A stretch of 64,000 bases of DNA, from positions 50,669,554 through 50,733,553 of the forward strand of contig OX485803.1 of NCBI GenBank assembly GCA_950295325.1, read 5' to 3'. This DNA comes from Polytrichum commune. Taxonomy: Eukaryota > Streptophyta > Polytrichopsida > Polytrichales > Polytrichaceae. Below the pieces are notes generated by a model. It saw only the letters and a program-made list of their open reading frames with translations, searched no databases and was not told where the DNA came from. How positions within the stretch are numbered: position 1 is the stretch's first letter; every line of letters begins with the position of its first letter. Of this stretch, positions 11,401-22,496 are shown in pieces. A program made the position numbers and the translations under genes.

Positions 11401-14400
11401 CATAACTACTTGAGAAGGCTGTCACTAGAACCACGTATTCCAATTTCTGGATTACTAATAGGATCAAAATTTATAGGATTTTACAAATCGAACGGTTGGA
11501 GGCAGAACAAACCAGGAGCTTGGAATGCCGCATAGCGAGAAGAGCTGCAATAAAGAATGTCTGACACAACCGACAAGTGTTCCTGTGTTATTATCATGGT
11601 ATTTCATTTTTTATTTTAAACACATCATCATCATCATCAATTCAACATCTTGAAATTTGGTGTAGATGGTATTATATTTCATCAAATATTACACAAGAAA
11701 ATCGCATACTGTTGTTTTCCTAAGCATATAGTAATTTCTGCATATTGCAATATTTTGTTCATTGAACTTCACTTATGATTAACACTATGAATGCAAACAA
11801 CGATATATACCTTGTCCCCAATCTCTGACACAAAGATAAGAGCGAACGCGGCACTAAAGCCAGACTTTGCAATTGCATCCATCAGGGCGGTAGGGCCCCC
11901 ATTGGCCAGAGTCACAGCAACTCCTACCAAAGTCCCAAGACCCACTAATGCGGCTACCCCTATTATGGCTCGTAGGCTCGCCTTTTCTTTCTCCTTCGGC
12001 CTGCAGCAAAAGGAAGCAACACAGCCTCAAAAAAACAAATCGAGCAACAAAATGACCTCCATACCCATCTTGCTGAGTCCTCCATACTACTATGTGCAGA
12101 ATGAGCAAAGTCTCACAAAGCCTGCATGACACAACAGAGAGCTATAAGAGCAACTCCTACGGTTGCTGTAAAATGATTCTCTCAATAATCGCCTTTCAAA
12201 GTTTTTTGGGCGAATGCAGTGTGCTTGTCCCATCCATAAAGTCCATATAGATCATGAATCTTCATTGGCCACCGATTATTGAGCGAGAGACAACCCTCTA
12301 AAGTCCTTGGTCACTTGATTCCAAGGGTTGTAGGGGTTTAGAGGATTGACTCTCTTTCAACGATCGGTGGGCAATAAAGACTTGGATAACATTTGGGCAT
12401 TAGTTGTCGTGAGTTTAACCAAAGTTTTGGTCGGGAGTTGGTTGTTTTGCGCACAAAACTTTCCATGTTCGTTAAGTTTTCGGTGCATGCTTGGAGTCGG
12501 TATAGAGGTTTAAATGAAGACCATTCTATATGAAATCCTTTGGGGGCCAAACTCATTTTAGCACCTCCTGGCATGCCAAAATGAGTTTGACCCTCAACAA
12601 ACCGATGTAGGAAGTCCTTCATTCAAACCTCCACACCAACTCCAAGCATGCACCAAATACTTACTGAACATGGAAAGTATTGTATGCAAATCAACCAACT
12701 CCCGACCAAAACTCCAGTTGAATTAACAGATAACTCTATTGTGCGTGGGAAGGGTATGCAATTTTGCTCCAAAATAACCTGGAAAGACGATTATTGAACA
12801 AATCATTTTACAGTGATGGTTAAGATGCACTAACAAACCACAAAACTGAACCCGCCTGTGCGTGCAACCATCAATAAATCATGATGTTTGTTGCAACCTA
12901 AACGAGTTGTAGTTTTTGTCACGACACCTAAACCTTTACCTTCTGCCAGTTGTAAATGTGTAGTACCTTAACCTTCACCATACATACAGTATATAGGACT
13001 GGTATATTAGCACCCCTCCCACTAAACTAATTGACCAATGTAAACTTGAAGGATATTCGAACCACAATTTCAGTACTGAGATCTAATATGGAGTGATGCT
13101 CGTCACTCAGTTCTAGGGCAGCCAGTACTAAATCAAATTCCCTGCAAGTAATCTTTCAACTTCCTAGTAGTGGAATAGGTGTGACCATCCATTCTCTCAA
13201 GTACAAAGACTATTTGGCAATATAAAATCAAAAAATTGCGCCTTGATCAAAAGTCAAAAGTTCTGTAGAGCTTGAACATTGTATAGTAAATTTAATGCAA
13301 GTAGATCATTGCGAAGACAAAATCCAACATGCATTGCAACTTACTGGTCAAGGGAGAAATCATCTTTCTTCTCAAAACCTGATCCTTGCTGGCGGCCACC
13401 ATCTGCATCATATGGGCCGACATTGGACGTTGCATTTACTCTTAATCTTGGAGCAATTGCATATTCAGCTGCACATTCCAAAAACAGTCACTTGCGTCAG
13501 ACCCCAGGAGCAATTATGGCAAAGGGTGGACAAATCAACTGCTCCAGGTAATTTTCACATATTAGAAAGAGGCCCCATGGAAATGGAGGAAAGAAAGATA
13601 TGGGAAAAAATTAATAACAATAGCAGGCTTCAAATGCACTCTGCCATGATGAGGTGATCCAAATTGCAGAAGAATGCGGGTGAAAAAATGAAGGTCAGGG
13701 CTAAAATGTCCAACACGCAAAGATTAGGGTAACAATCAGATACTTTGAGAACACAAGCGAGTTATGACCAGCATTCCTATGACCAGACAATCATATGACA
13801 AGACAAAGAGGATTGGATTAGAAGCACCAACCAGTAGTCCTCCACTCAGAAATCCCCTAGTTAACTTAAGTGATGCCTGCCAGAATCTGCAATCTCTCAA
13901 GTGATGCCTGCCAGAATCTGGTGATGGGAATGCAACCACTTTGGTTTCGATATTCTTGCTCTTAACCTTTCGTGTCTAGACAGCAAGCTCAATGCCTTAA
14001 AATCCAAGACGACAACCCATGTCATCATTGGCTTCTAGAACAAGAGAGAGTACTTACTATAATTTGCTCCTAGAAGATACCAAAAAGAGTAGGGGAGCTA
14101 AGATGCTTCTCCTTAGCATATTACAAGTGCCCCAAAATCTGCTATAAAGATGATAGCAATGCATCATGCATTGCGTGATGCTTCATATGATGTATCACGG
14201 TCACGGTCGCTTGAACAGATTCGAAGGCTTCTTTAGGTTTGTTAGCAGAATATGTCAAGCTCAACATATCTACCATACGTTTTGAGATTTTGGAACAGCG
14301 AGAGCGCATGAGTTGAAACATCACCAAGACACCATCCCACAAAATTTGACTTCACAGAATGCGTTCCTCCTCAAAAATCCTCGTGAAATGCATCATCAGC

Positions 14401-14675
14401 TGACAGCAATTGTGACCCACCTCCACCATACCCAGCTCAGAGAGAGACAGTCAAAAACAACAACAACAACAACAACAACATTACCCAGTGCACTTTCCTT
14501 GTGAGGAAGAAATCTCACCTCTTCTGGAAGCAGCTGGAATCCTTCTAAGCAATGAGGTTCCCAGGAAACGCATTGACGTCTGTCCCATCCTCCTTGTTGA
14601 GGAATCTCCACCACCAATTGCAGCAGCCGGAGGCTGCATGCCACTAAGGATGAGCTTGGGCCCAGCCATGGCCAT
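8494..14675 (-). CDS. PAM71: Chloroplast GDT1-family Mn2+/Ca2+ transporter (PAM71/CMT1 type)
   Basis: Ten exons on the minus strand: 14675-14519, 13468-13345, 12000-11811, 11560-11513, 11172-11076, 10806-10646, 10353-10291, 9748-9698, 9039-8935, 8559-8494. All joins are GT-AG and phase-consistent, giving 353 residues. Residues 1 to about 95 are a Ala/Ser/Arg-rich transit region. The membrane part carries the two GDT1 signature motifs, EIGDK (153-157) and EWGDRS (281-286), each in a hydrophobic repeat, plus LPIGEYAAVALLIWFGF and SPWGVASGAIAGHV. In plants this family moves Mn2+ (and probably Ca2+) across the chloroplast envelope or thylakoid membrane and supports the water-oxidising complex. 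The sequence alone does not separate PAM71 (thylakoid) from CMT1 (envelope). The start is the ATG in GCCATGG; a second in-frame ATG is six bases downstream. Introns hold MITEs of families A, C and D. Confidence 0.93.
9361..9510 (-). mobile_element. Family A MITE, partial copy in a GDT1 intron
   Basis: The blocks TTTTGGTGTCCATTCTTAGA, CCACACCTAGCCACACATC and AATATATGTGTCTGATT match the end of the full family A copies at 61485-61830 and 63345-63690. Only about one third of the element is present. A long C-run (9327-9349) lies next to it. Confidence 0.75.
9893..10185 (+). mobile_element. Family D foldback MITE copy in a GDT1 intron
   Basis: It contains the family core GGTGTTGGTCAGAAGTCTCC followed by GACTTAGGGAAAGACC, and paired outer blocks with GTGGGCCAC and CACATTAAT. 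Related copies are at 22497-22920, about 27505-27680 (reverse) and 34600-34880 (reverse). No coding capacity. Confidence 0.7.
12405..12740. mobile_element. Family C foldback MITE in GDT1 intron 2
   Basis: The two arms are near-perfect reverse complements around the centre TGGCATGCCA (12569-12578): CAAACTCATTTTAGC pairs with the following AAATGAGTTTG, GCATGCTTGGAG pairs with CTCCAAGCATGC, and the outer CGGGAGTTGGTTG pairs with CAACTCCCG. The right end runs into GATAACTCT. It would fold into one long hairpin. Confidence 0.85.
13866..13920. repeat. Short tandem duplication
   Basis: The block GTGATGCCTGCCAGAATCTG occurs twice, about 30 bp apart, inside GDT1 intron 1. It is a simple local duplication with no visible role. 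Confidence 0.85.
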
Positions 14676-14696
14676 GGCTATGGCTGCACACACAAC

Positions 14697-15076
14697 CCAC
14701 CTGCACCGGTGATCAAAATTGCCACCAACTTCCTTGCTCCCTCAAATTACTCACAGAAAAGAATCAACAATGATGTGACCATAGGCTACTGGATGCCCAA
14801 TGCAAAACCTTATGATGAAAATGGCCAGCTTAGTAAAAGAAGAAATGCCGCATGCAACCTATCCCACACACATGCTTATCCACCTGCACCGGTGCTCAAA
14901 ATTACCGCCAACCAACTTCCTTACTCCCTCAAATTTACTCACAAAAAGAATCACCGATGGTGTGACCATAGACAACTGGATGCCCAATGCAGAACTATAC
15001 GATGAAATGGGCCGACTTAGTAAGAGGAGAAAAGCCCAATGCAATCTAAGTCACTCTGCACGCATACATACTTATC
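14697..15076. repeat. Two tandem ~185-bp units upstream of the GDT1 start
   Basis: Each unit begins CACCTGCACCGGTG.TCAAAATT and contains ACTGGATGCCCAATGCA and CTTAGTAA.AGGAGAAA-like blocks. The offset is 184-196 bp. A decayed third start (CACCTGCAACAGTACT) follows at about 15077. The array sits just upstream of the GDT1 ATG, in its probable 5' leader or promoter. Confidence 0.88.
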
Positions 15077-15431
15077 CACCTGCAACAGTACTTACACCAC
15101 CACTCACTAAAGTGCTCAAACTTGCAAGGACAGAAAAACAGAATGCGCGCACAAAATGGGCAAACGAAGTGCGGGATGGAAAGAGCACCCAATGCAATCC
15201 AACTTGAGTTATGTCTGTGTGCGTATGAGTTGTCTTGCCTGCACTTGAAGAGGAGAGTGTGAGGTAAGTTAATACTTATTAGTTGGAGCTTCAACAAGTT
15301 CCATAAGTTGTTGTCATTCGCACAGAAAAGGTTTGACCTGTGCACTAGTGACAGAGAGGCATGTGGCATGGACCTTATCGAGTGGGCTTCATTCGGCATC
15401 CTTTTAGGTAGTACTAGGTGCCCTTTACGAA

Positions 15432-15771
15432 GGCCCAGTACACATGGGTTCCTGAGTCCCGAGTCCCAACTTTTGAGCCTCAAGACATCATTAAAATATG
15501 GTTTATATTCATTAAAGTTGAATCTTGATTATTTTACACATAAATATTCACAAGACTTGTGTTGAGAGTTGGGTGTAGTCTTTTGCTCAATACAAACCCC
15601 GAGCCTCACCTTCAAAAAGTGTTGTCATGTAGGCGTCCGTATGTCATACTTGGGACTTAGGACTTGGGACCCGTGTGAAGTGATAAGTCCCAACCTTCAT
15701 GCTCTTAATGGCTAAGATTGCACAAATTGACCTCAAGTGACTACAGACTTCAGACCCGTGCGAACCGGTCC
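15432..15771. mobile_element. Family E (PIF/Harbinger-type) MITE, decayed copy
   Basis: It aligns along its whole length with the element at 1621-1970, sharing AGTCCCAACTTTTGAGCCTC-, TGTTGTCATGTAGGC- and GGACTTGGGACCC-like blocks in the same order. Ends are GGCCCAGTACACATGGG and, in reverse complement, GGACCGGTTCGCACGGG. TAA follows the right end but the left flank reads GAA, so the target duplication has decayed. Confidence 0.8.
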
Positions 15772-16626
15772 TAAGCCTAATCACAATGGAAAGTGATTTT
15801 CATTGTTGGCCCTCTCAATTTCATACAACAACGTTTCCATACGTCACTTTTTTGATGTCCTTGAATGAATGTGTCCATCTTATGATGAATTAGTGGATGA
15901 ACTTGTTTGGCACAAATGGTGATTTCACAATTTAGAAAGCTTATCATAACGGTATTTAAATACATTAGCTCATTTTTGTGGGCCTGGTTGTCTTCTAAAA
16001 GTTTGTCCCAAATCAACCTGGGTGTATGCTCCCCCACTTCTAATGCAAAAGTTGAATTTGAGACTTAGAAGCAAGGAACACCAATTAGGATGGCCTAGCT
16101 GTCCTTGCCCTTTATTTGGTGGAGAGAGAACTCCACTGAGGAGCTAAGTGATGGTCACAAATTTGAGATGCAAAAAATTTGTGGACGTACAAATGGGGTA
16201 CAAATTGGACAATACTTATTTGAATGCAACAATTTGGTAGTAGCTTATCCTTGTCTTCCACATATAATATGATTTATATAGTACTAACTCATCATAACTA
16301 TATATGCTTAAGAAACTTTGGGAAATGCAATTGTGTGGGACACATCTTAGGAAAAGGTTTACCTTTCAAGCTTTCAAGAACTAAGTAATGTGAAATTAGA
16401 TATTAAACAACTTACTAAATTTGGGATGCAATCCAACTCAAACTTAAGTTCTGTGTGGCAAAGGAAATTCAACATCCATTTGAGCAATGGGGCAGTTCAA
16501 AAATTGTGACTGAGTTACAAAAGCCATGTTCTTCTCAAGTTTAAGAATTGACCTTCCAATAAATCATGTGATAACATGTTTGCTTCATGTACTCTAAGTA
16601 CACATGAGCTCCTAGCTAACACAGAT
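15772..16626. other. No gene seen
   Basis: AT-rich intergenic DNA between two MITEs. No open frame with recognisable similarity, no tRNA-like fold and no clear repeat ends were seen. Confidence 0.5.
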
Positions 16627-16843
16627 CTACACTAAATACGATATTTAGTGTCACTTACTATTTGGAATTACACAACACTATAATTGTTTATTGTACACCT
16701 CATCTTTTACCAACAAAGGTCAAGTTGGTTGTTTGGACATTATAGAGCATTAACAGCTTTACTTGGTATTAAATTAATAGTAAATATTAGGAATGTGTAA
16801 CTCCAAATAGTAAGTGACACTCAATATCACATTTAGTGCAGTT
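16627..16843. mobile_element. Family B MITE with ACACTAAAT termini
   Basis: The left end CTACACTAAATACGATATTT is itself nearly palindromic and is followed by AGTGTCACTTACTATTTGGA. The right end carries the inverted form, CTCCAAATAGTAAGTGACAC then ATTTAGTGCAG. No coding capacity. The CACTA at the ends recalls the En/Spm superfamily, but the target duplication is not clear. Confidence 0.75.
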
Positions 16844-16898
16844 TTTGTTGCACTTCAATACTACCACAGGCAAGATCTAGAATGGGGAGATCTGACCA

Positions 16899-17170
16899 CT
16901 ACACTAAATATTGTATTTAGTGTCATATGAAATTTCTGTCACTGGTAACTTCTCTAATGACACTTGTTGGGAATAGTTTACAAGTACTGTCGATGAAGAT
17001 TCGGTTAGTAAGTGACAGTAGTGGCAACATTGTAATCTATATTACCCAAATTCTGTTACAAGATATGACAAATAATGTTAGGTTATAATGATGATTACAT
17101 GGGCAGTTTACAATTAGTATTGAGCAAGGCAAATGAAATTGGTGACACTAAATACAATATTTAGTGTAGT
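16899..17170. mobile_element. Second family B element 56 bp downstream
   Basis: The left end CTACACTAAATATTGTATTT and the right end, whose reverse complement begins CTACACTAAATATTGTATTT, form matching inverted repeats. The interior differs from the neighbouring copy at 16627-16843, so this is a separate subfamily or insertion rather than a simple duplication. Confidence 0.75.
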
Positions 17171-17856
17171 TCCAGATGGGCAGGAAGAATGAGTACTGGA
17201 AGAATGACAAAGACAAACCAATTTCTCCACTCCACATCACATACACACTTATAATTTATGTTTACCTCAATATCGATATATGTTTATGTGGCAATTCTGC
17301 GTCATTTAACATCAATCCCACTTGACTTCATCAGACATGAATGTCACAGTGCACCTTCTGACATGTAGATATCATTTCTAATGAACCCCAAAAACAGTAC
17401 AAAATCCTTCATATGTGTAGAAGAGTTCCTACATTTGGGCCTCTTCTACCCACTATCTCAATTCAACAAAAGAAAAAGGAGTTCGAAATCTACATGCTAG
17501 CGTAGACAAAAATGGTCTCAATCCAGTTTTAGAGGCACCTTGGGCCCTCCTGGTTCCTGAAACATTGTGTATACTCCACCTTCCAATACTCATTATGATT
17601 AAGAAGACGACGCAGTTCCTCCAAAACCACATCTACCACAATCTCTGCATAATGTACACTCCATAGAAACATATCTTCACCCACAGATTCTCATCCCTGA
17701 CTTGTTGGTCCATTCAACAAATTCGCTGTTGGATGTTGGTGTTGGTGCCATACTGATGAACTGCAAATTGCCTCACCAAAATCCCTCCAAAATTTCTCCA
17801 ATGTGGTTCAAGTTCTGCAGAGAAAAGCTGAATTTTTCGTACTCATTGAACCCTAC

Positions 17857-19398
17857 TTACCCAAGAGCAAGTCTTTGAAGAGCGATTTTTCGTGCTCGAA
17901 GCACCTGCTTCTTGATGCTTGGGGACAGGGTAGGGTCTTCCAAATAAGCATCGTACGCCTGCAACCGCTCCTCCTGAGCTGCCCTTGCAGAAGCACTCAA
18001 ATTATTACCCAAACCCGCGATCATTCCTGATGTTGATTTTGACTTTGTTGACATTATCATTGGACTTGACTCCGCTGTGTGCTCTTCTCCTCCCTCATAG
18101 TAATACGATCCAACTGTGACATAAGATTTTGGAGACCGTGGTTCACTCTCGGACCTTGATTCGGGGTAAACTCGACTCGAAGGAAGTGAGAAGCTGGACG
18201 CACACGACTCGCTGCCACTTGAAGCTTTTTGATCCAGGCTGTGGAGTGTGGAAGTATTATCTTTCGTGTCAATTGCCATGGAAGAAGAAGAAGCTGTGTC
18301 ACTCAGGGTTCGACTGTGGCCTTTTGGTTGTGAGCATTCATTGCTCCCAACAGACTGCTGAGACTCCATGTCGTCAATATGGTGCTTCTCCACTGCATTT
18401 TCTAATCTCTTAACCAAAGTCGCTTTAGCAATATCTAAAACATCTTCAGGCTCCTGGGAAGATTCAGTGTCCTCCTTGCTGAAATCATGAACTTCATCAA
18501 CACTTTCCAGTTCCTTATTGCCAACAGAATTCGTTACCTCCACAAGGTCTCGACTCTCCGATACACTTTCGTGAAGAGAAGTAGTACCACGAGTATGCTC
18601 AACATGCTCTGCCTTCAGGTTACAAAATTCTGGAACGTCACACTCCTCAAAAGATTCCACAAATTCTTCTTTCTGCTCAGCAATCAACCCGTTACCAGAT
18701 TCTGAAACTACAAATTCCTGGGAGGGCTCAACATACCTATGATTCTCTTTTCGAGAACCATCTGCTGTGTGAGCTTTTGTGACACTACTGCCAGAAGATT
18801 CATGTGGGGATGATTCTTCAAGCACTGATCCACTCTCAGACACGCTCTGTTGAGGAGCACAAACAATATGCTCAACCTCAAGAGATTGATGCTCGTCTTC
18901 CTTCTTTTCCACAGATGATTGTGGGCTAATTACGACGTGATCCATTTTCTCAAACTTCACCTTGACATTACCCCTGCTTGAGTTCAAGTGGCTTGTAGAG
19001 TCTAAAACACTGACCATGCAAGAGTTGCCATTCTCGTTCTCATCTTCGCCATGCTTCTTTGAGTGAACTTCGAGATGTATCACACTGTCCAATGTGATCC
19101 TGGTTACCTCATCTTTGGCTGGCACTCGCAGAACCTCAGTTGCTTCTGCTACGTTGGAATTCTGGTTCACCTTCACATGAATATCTTTCAAGGTTGTGCC
19201 ATTCACATTCATCTCCATCTCTGTGTCTTTACTGGCATGATTGTGGTCATCTGTTGATCGCCTACCACTAAAAGGCTTGAAGGAGAGGACGATGGCTGCT
19301 CCTGCCAAGACACTTGCAAGAGGGAGATTCTTGCCTTTTCCTTGTGTTGTGTAGGCTGCCACTATTGCACACACCACGGCACCAATCCAATGGGCCAT
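17857..19398 (-). CDS. Uncharacterised 513-residue membrane-anchored acidic protein
   Basis: One uninterrupted frame of 513 codons, the longest in the window. I do not recognise the family. Residues 4-18 (WIGAVVCAIVAAY) and 24-42 (LPLASVLAGAAIVLSF) are hydrophobic and could form a membrane hairpin or a signal anchor. Residues about 45-440 are rich in Ser, Glu, Asp and His with no predicted fold. Residues about 468-513 are a charged, probably helical end (SARAAQEERLQAYDAYLEDP, then IKKQVLRARKIALQRLALG) that looks conserved and may be the functional part. The start is the ATG in CCTCCTATGGCC; a splice acceptor (ACATAG) lies 27 bp before it, so the leader is probably spliced. Upstream in-frame codons are open only to that acceptor. 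The length and orderly C-terminus argue for a real gene. Role unknown. Confidence 0.8.
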   Translation of the reverse strand: MAHWIGAVVCAIVAAYTTQGKGKNLPLASVLAGAAIVLSFKPFSGRRSTDDHNHASKDTEMEMNVNGTTLKDIHVKVNQNSNVAEATEVLRVPAKDEVTRITLDSVIHLEVHSKKHGEDENENGNSCMVSVLDSTSHLNSSRGNVKVKFEKMDHVVISPQSSVEKKEDEHQSLEVEHIVCAPQQSVSESGSVLEESSPHESSGSSVTKAHTADGSRKENHRYVEPSQEFVVSESGNGLIAEQKEEFVESFEECDVPEFCNLKAEHVEHTRGTTSLHESVSESRDLVEVTNSVGNKELESVDEVHDFSKEDTESSQEPEDVLDIAKATLVKRLENAVEKHHIDDMESQQSVGSNECSQPKGHSRTLSDTASSSSMAIDTKDNTSTLHSLDQKASSGSESCASSFSLPSSRVYPESRSESEPRSPKSYVTVGSYYYEGGEEHTAESSPMIMSTKSKSTSGMIAGLGNNLSASARAAQEERLQAYDAYLEDPTLSPSIKKQVLRARKIALQRLALG

Positions 19399-20249
19399 AG
19401 GAGGAAACTCCTCACCCTCAATTTCCTATGTAGTCCAAAATGGAGCTCAAATAGTGAACTATTCGGAGACACAAAATTGTCTGCAAGTGTAAATAGATTA
19501 TGTCTATCAAAATTGATACCTAAACATATGTGCAGAAACCCTACCGGATGCAAACTACCCCGGTGTCAAACCTTCATGTGGACATCTATCTGTTGTGTGC
19601 TGTACACAACATTCTGCACTCTCTTGAAAAAATGTGAACAAGTTCACACATTTCAGAGTCATATGCTTCTGAAGGTATTTACATGCATGAAGTGATTCCT
19701 TGAGGAGGAACTCAAGGACCAGGTGTCACATCCTTACTGTTGGAACTGGCCTCACAATCTGAATATTTCCAGTGCAGGAAGTTTTGCACCCATCACAAGC
19801 TCAGCCATCTGAACCAAGCATATCCTTCAATATGTCTTAATTCATTTGCAACGACAGTCTCCATTGGATAAGTAAACTACAGGTGAACCTTGCTCCATCA
19901 TTTTGGTACCATTAAACATCCGTTGTGTTCTCGGTGGAGATTCATTAACAACCTGCTGAGGACAAAAATCACTTAATTCAGCCACATTAACAAGTTTCCT
20001 GTTGGAAAGCACATTCAAAAAAAAATACTCATTTAGGAAAAATCTCAGAATACTACTTTGGTATCATCACTCTGGAACTCGGTAAAGGCAATACTTGGAG
20101 TATTCTTCAAACATAACCTAATGCATAAGGAGAAAGTTGTTGGCCATGGTATGCCTACCGACAAGGAAGTTGCTCCAATCAGTAATATAGCGAATTCAAC
20201 TCTCGACGTCTTATTGTTTCACCCCTGCAGAGCAACACATATCAGATAA

Positions 20250-20600
20250 GTGGGTCTTAAACAGACACATTTCTCTCTGGACCCACTTCTCATAGGACAT
20301 GAAACACACAATTAGTGTGAGATGATTAGCAAATCCAAATTGTGTCTGTAGCCACTTTCCTCATAATTTTCAGAGCTCGTATGCATATCCTGTTCACTGT
20401 CAAAGTGAAGATTCTCTTTCTCATTAACTGATCATATAGGTCCCCCTGATTATTTTGATTATTGATTCTAGAATGGTTAGCATATTTTGAGCACGTAATT
20501 CAATATCTTTTTCAATACATGTCTTTGTGGTGTCTGTTCTTATTAGATTCACACCCACCCATACACCAAATAGACACATCTACCTTACGGCATAAGGAAT
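20250..20600 (-). mobile_element. Family A MITE copy upstream of the 513-residue gene
   Basis: It shares, in reverse orientation, the block order of the copy at 46270-46640: CCACTTCTCATAGGAC, ACACACAATTAGTG, CAAAGTGAAGATTCTC, GATCATATAGG, AGAATGGTTAGCATATTTTG and TTGTGGTGTCTGTTCTTA. It is non-coding. If the 513-residue gene has the leader exon proposed at 20704-20766, this copy lies in its leader intron. Confidence 0.8.
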
Positions 20601-20703
20601 ATACCCAACTGCTTGTCCAGTAAAGAGTTTCTTTTTTCAAAAAGTGTCCATTCCAATTGAATTCCACTGTGCAAATGCACCACATCATCAGCAGGGAGCT
20701 TAC

Positions 20704-20766
20704 CAAATGCTTTGAGGTTCATTTGAGACTTTGGAAGAGAGCGCGACCAAGCGACCAATCAATCCC
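20704..20766 (-). other. Probable 5' leader exon of the 513-residue gene
   Basis: A 63-base segment on the minus strand is bounded by a good acceptor (TTGCAG) and a good donor (GTAAGC). One frame is open (GLIGRLVALSSKVSNEPQSI) but it does not join in frame to the main ORF through the acceptor at 19426. It therefore looks like untranslated leader, with a short upstream ATG (MNLKAF). Transcript data would settle it. Confidence 0.4.
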
Positions 20767-21639
20767 CTGCAACGAAAATACAAAATGACATCAGAACAGA
20801 AAAGAAAGTAGCATGTTCATTTATGCAACTAACAAGTACCCTGCTAGAATCATAGCCAGAGCACAGAAACCGCTGACCTAAGATAATGACACACACTTCC
20901 AACATCAATAATATAGCTGCGGGTGGGCAGTTTCAGAGTTCCAAGCAGAGATTGACAGCCCAGATGAAGCTTGCAAAAAACTTTCTGTACTGAATTTTTT
21001 TAAGGGGGTTTAGCGGATAATTACAAACTCCGCTCTCCAAAGCTTTGACAACAGAAATAGACCCACGTCTTCACGAGGCCACTATAGTTGGGAAAATACT
21101 CCAAGATTGGGGCATAGCGGTTGGGGAAATGTAATTCTTGGTTGTGTTTCAAGCAACTATTGCTACCCTTAGACTGCAAAACATATAGCATGCTTAACCT
21201 TCAACATATGTTCTACAGAGAACTGATTTGCCTAACCCTTCTCTGTTAGAAAGTGGAGAAACTGTCCACGACTTAGTGTCGAGATTTTTCTAACACCGAA
21301 TAAGTTCGTCAGAAATAGAGTACCGGAATCTAAATATCCACAACATCTAGTAAATTCTCCGCAAACCAGATTGAAAGCAAGCATGAGTGCAGTTCATAGC
21401 GAGAACCCATTTTGCCATCCCTCTCATACAGTGACATAAACTCTTACTGAAGAGGAACTAAGTTCGGTGCAACCAAAACCCCCCAACAAAGTGTAAATTC
21501 ACACCTTCCCTTGAATTGCGTACTACGAGTGTATAAGCAAGTCAGCCCACCCCATAAAAAAAAACAATAAACACAAAGTTTGTAACCTGCACAGGCAGAT
21601 GGCAAAGTGGGAGAGGAAGTTGTGCACATCTGAGGCTAA

Positions 21640-22100
21640 GTTGGGAAGTTAAACCCCGGCAGCAAGGATCCCACGAGAAGTGAAGCTAGGCGGGAGATCG
21701 TAATTTGTTTGAAGGCTTGTTGAATCGGCCCTACTACTAAGAATAGACGGCAGTTTGGAGTTCGGATGATCTTCAACTGAAAGCTTACTTTGACAGCTTG
21801 ACAGATGAGGTGAGGTGAGGTGAGGTGAGATGGGTTTTGTGATGGGTTTGTGAGATTGTGATCGGCTGCGGTGGGAACTTAAGCTTATGAGCTGAGTGGA
21901 GAATGATGCGTGAGCCTACGAGAAGAGAGGTTCCATGTCACTTCTTGCCACTCCCGCCATGTTTTGGCCAACGAAGTTGGCTGGTCACGGGGCTTTGACG
22001 GGAGTGACGGGCGATGACGGGCGTTCTGACAGGCCAGGCTGATTCTGGTGCTGGATTAGATTAGGAGTCCCTGGCCTAGCTTACTCTGCACTTTACCCCA
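21640..22100 (-). promoter_or_regulatory. Probable promoter region of the 513-residue gene
   Basis: Inferred from position only. The region includes a short GAGGT tandem repeat (about 21807-21830) and a locally GC-richer block with GACGGG repeated three times (21998-22023). No TATA box can be assigned with confidence. Confidence 0.3.
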
Positions 22101-22496
22101 CTGTCCTTACTTTTTACCTTAACGCGGCAACTAAGTTACGCTAAATATTCTATTTGTCTTGCACAATATACTAATGCTAAACCACCCGTGTCATGTCACC
22201 GACACTAAATGTAAACCTAACATTATTTCTCATTCTTTGTAAATAAATTTGGGCATTATAGATTTGCAATGTAATCATTATTGTCACTTACTAAGCGATT
22301 TTTCATCCAAATTCCAATTATTTATGACAATATTTCATCACACAACTGTGAGGATGCAAAACATACCAAAAGTGGATGAACTAAAGTAAATTGGGATGAC
22401 AATATCTGCATTATTAATAAGAAGTGTCATTAAAAGCCCTACCACGTTGACATAAAATGCCATATGACATTAAATACACTATTTTAGTGTAACAAT

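Noticed and set aside
14800..15207. Open frames on both strands upstream of the GDT1 gene
   Set aside because: They arise from the tandem ~185-bp units; the translated repeats are not conserved as protein and have no start or splice context.
20704..20766. Open frame GLIGRLVALSSKVSNEPQSI as a coding exon of the 513-residue protein
   Set aside because: Its donor phase does not match the acceptor at 19426, and the joined frame would stop soon after. Kept only as probable leader.
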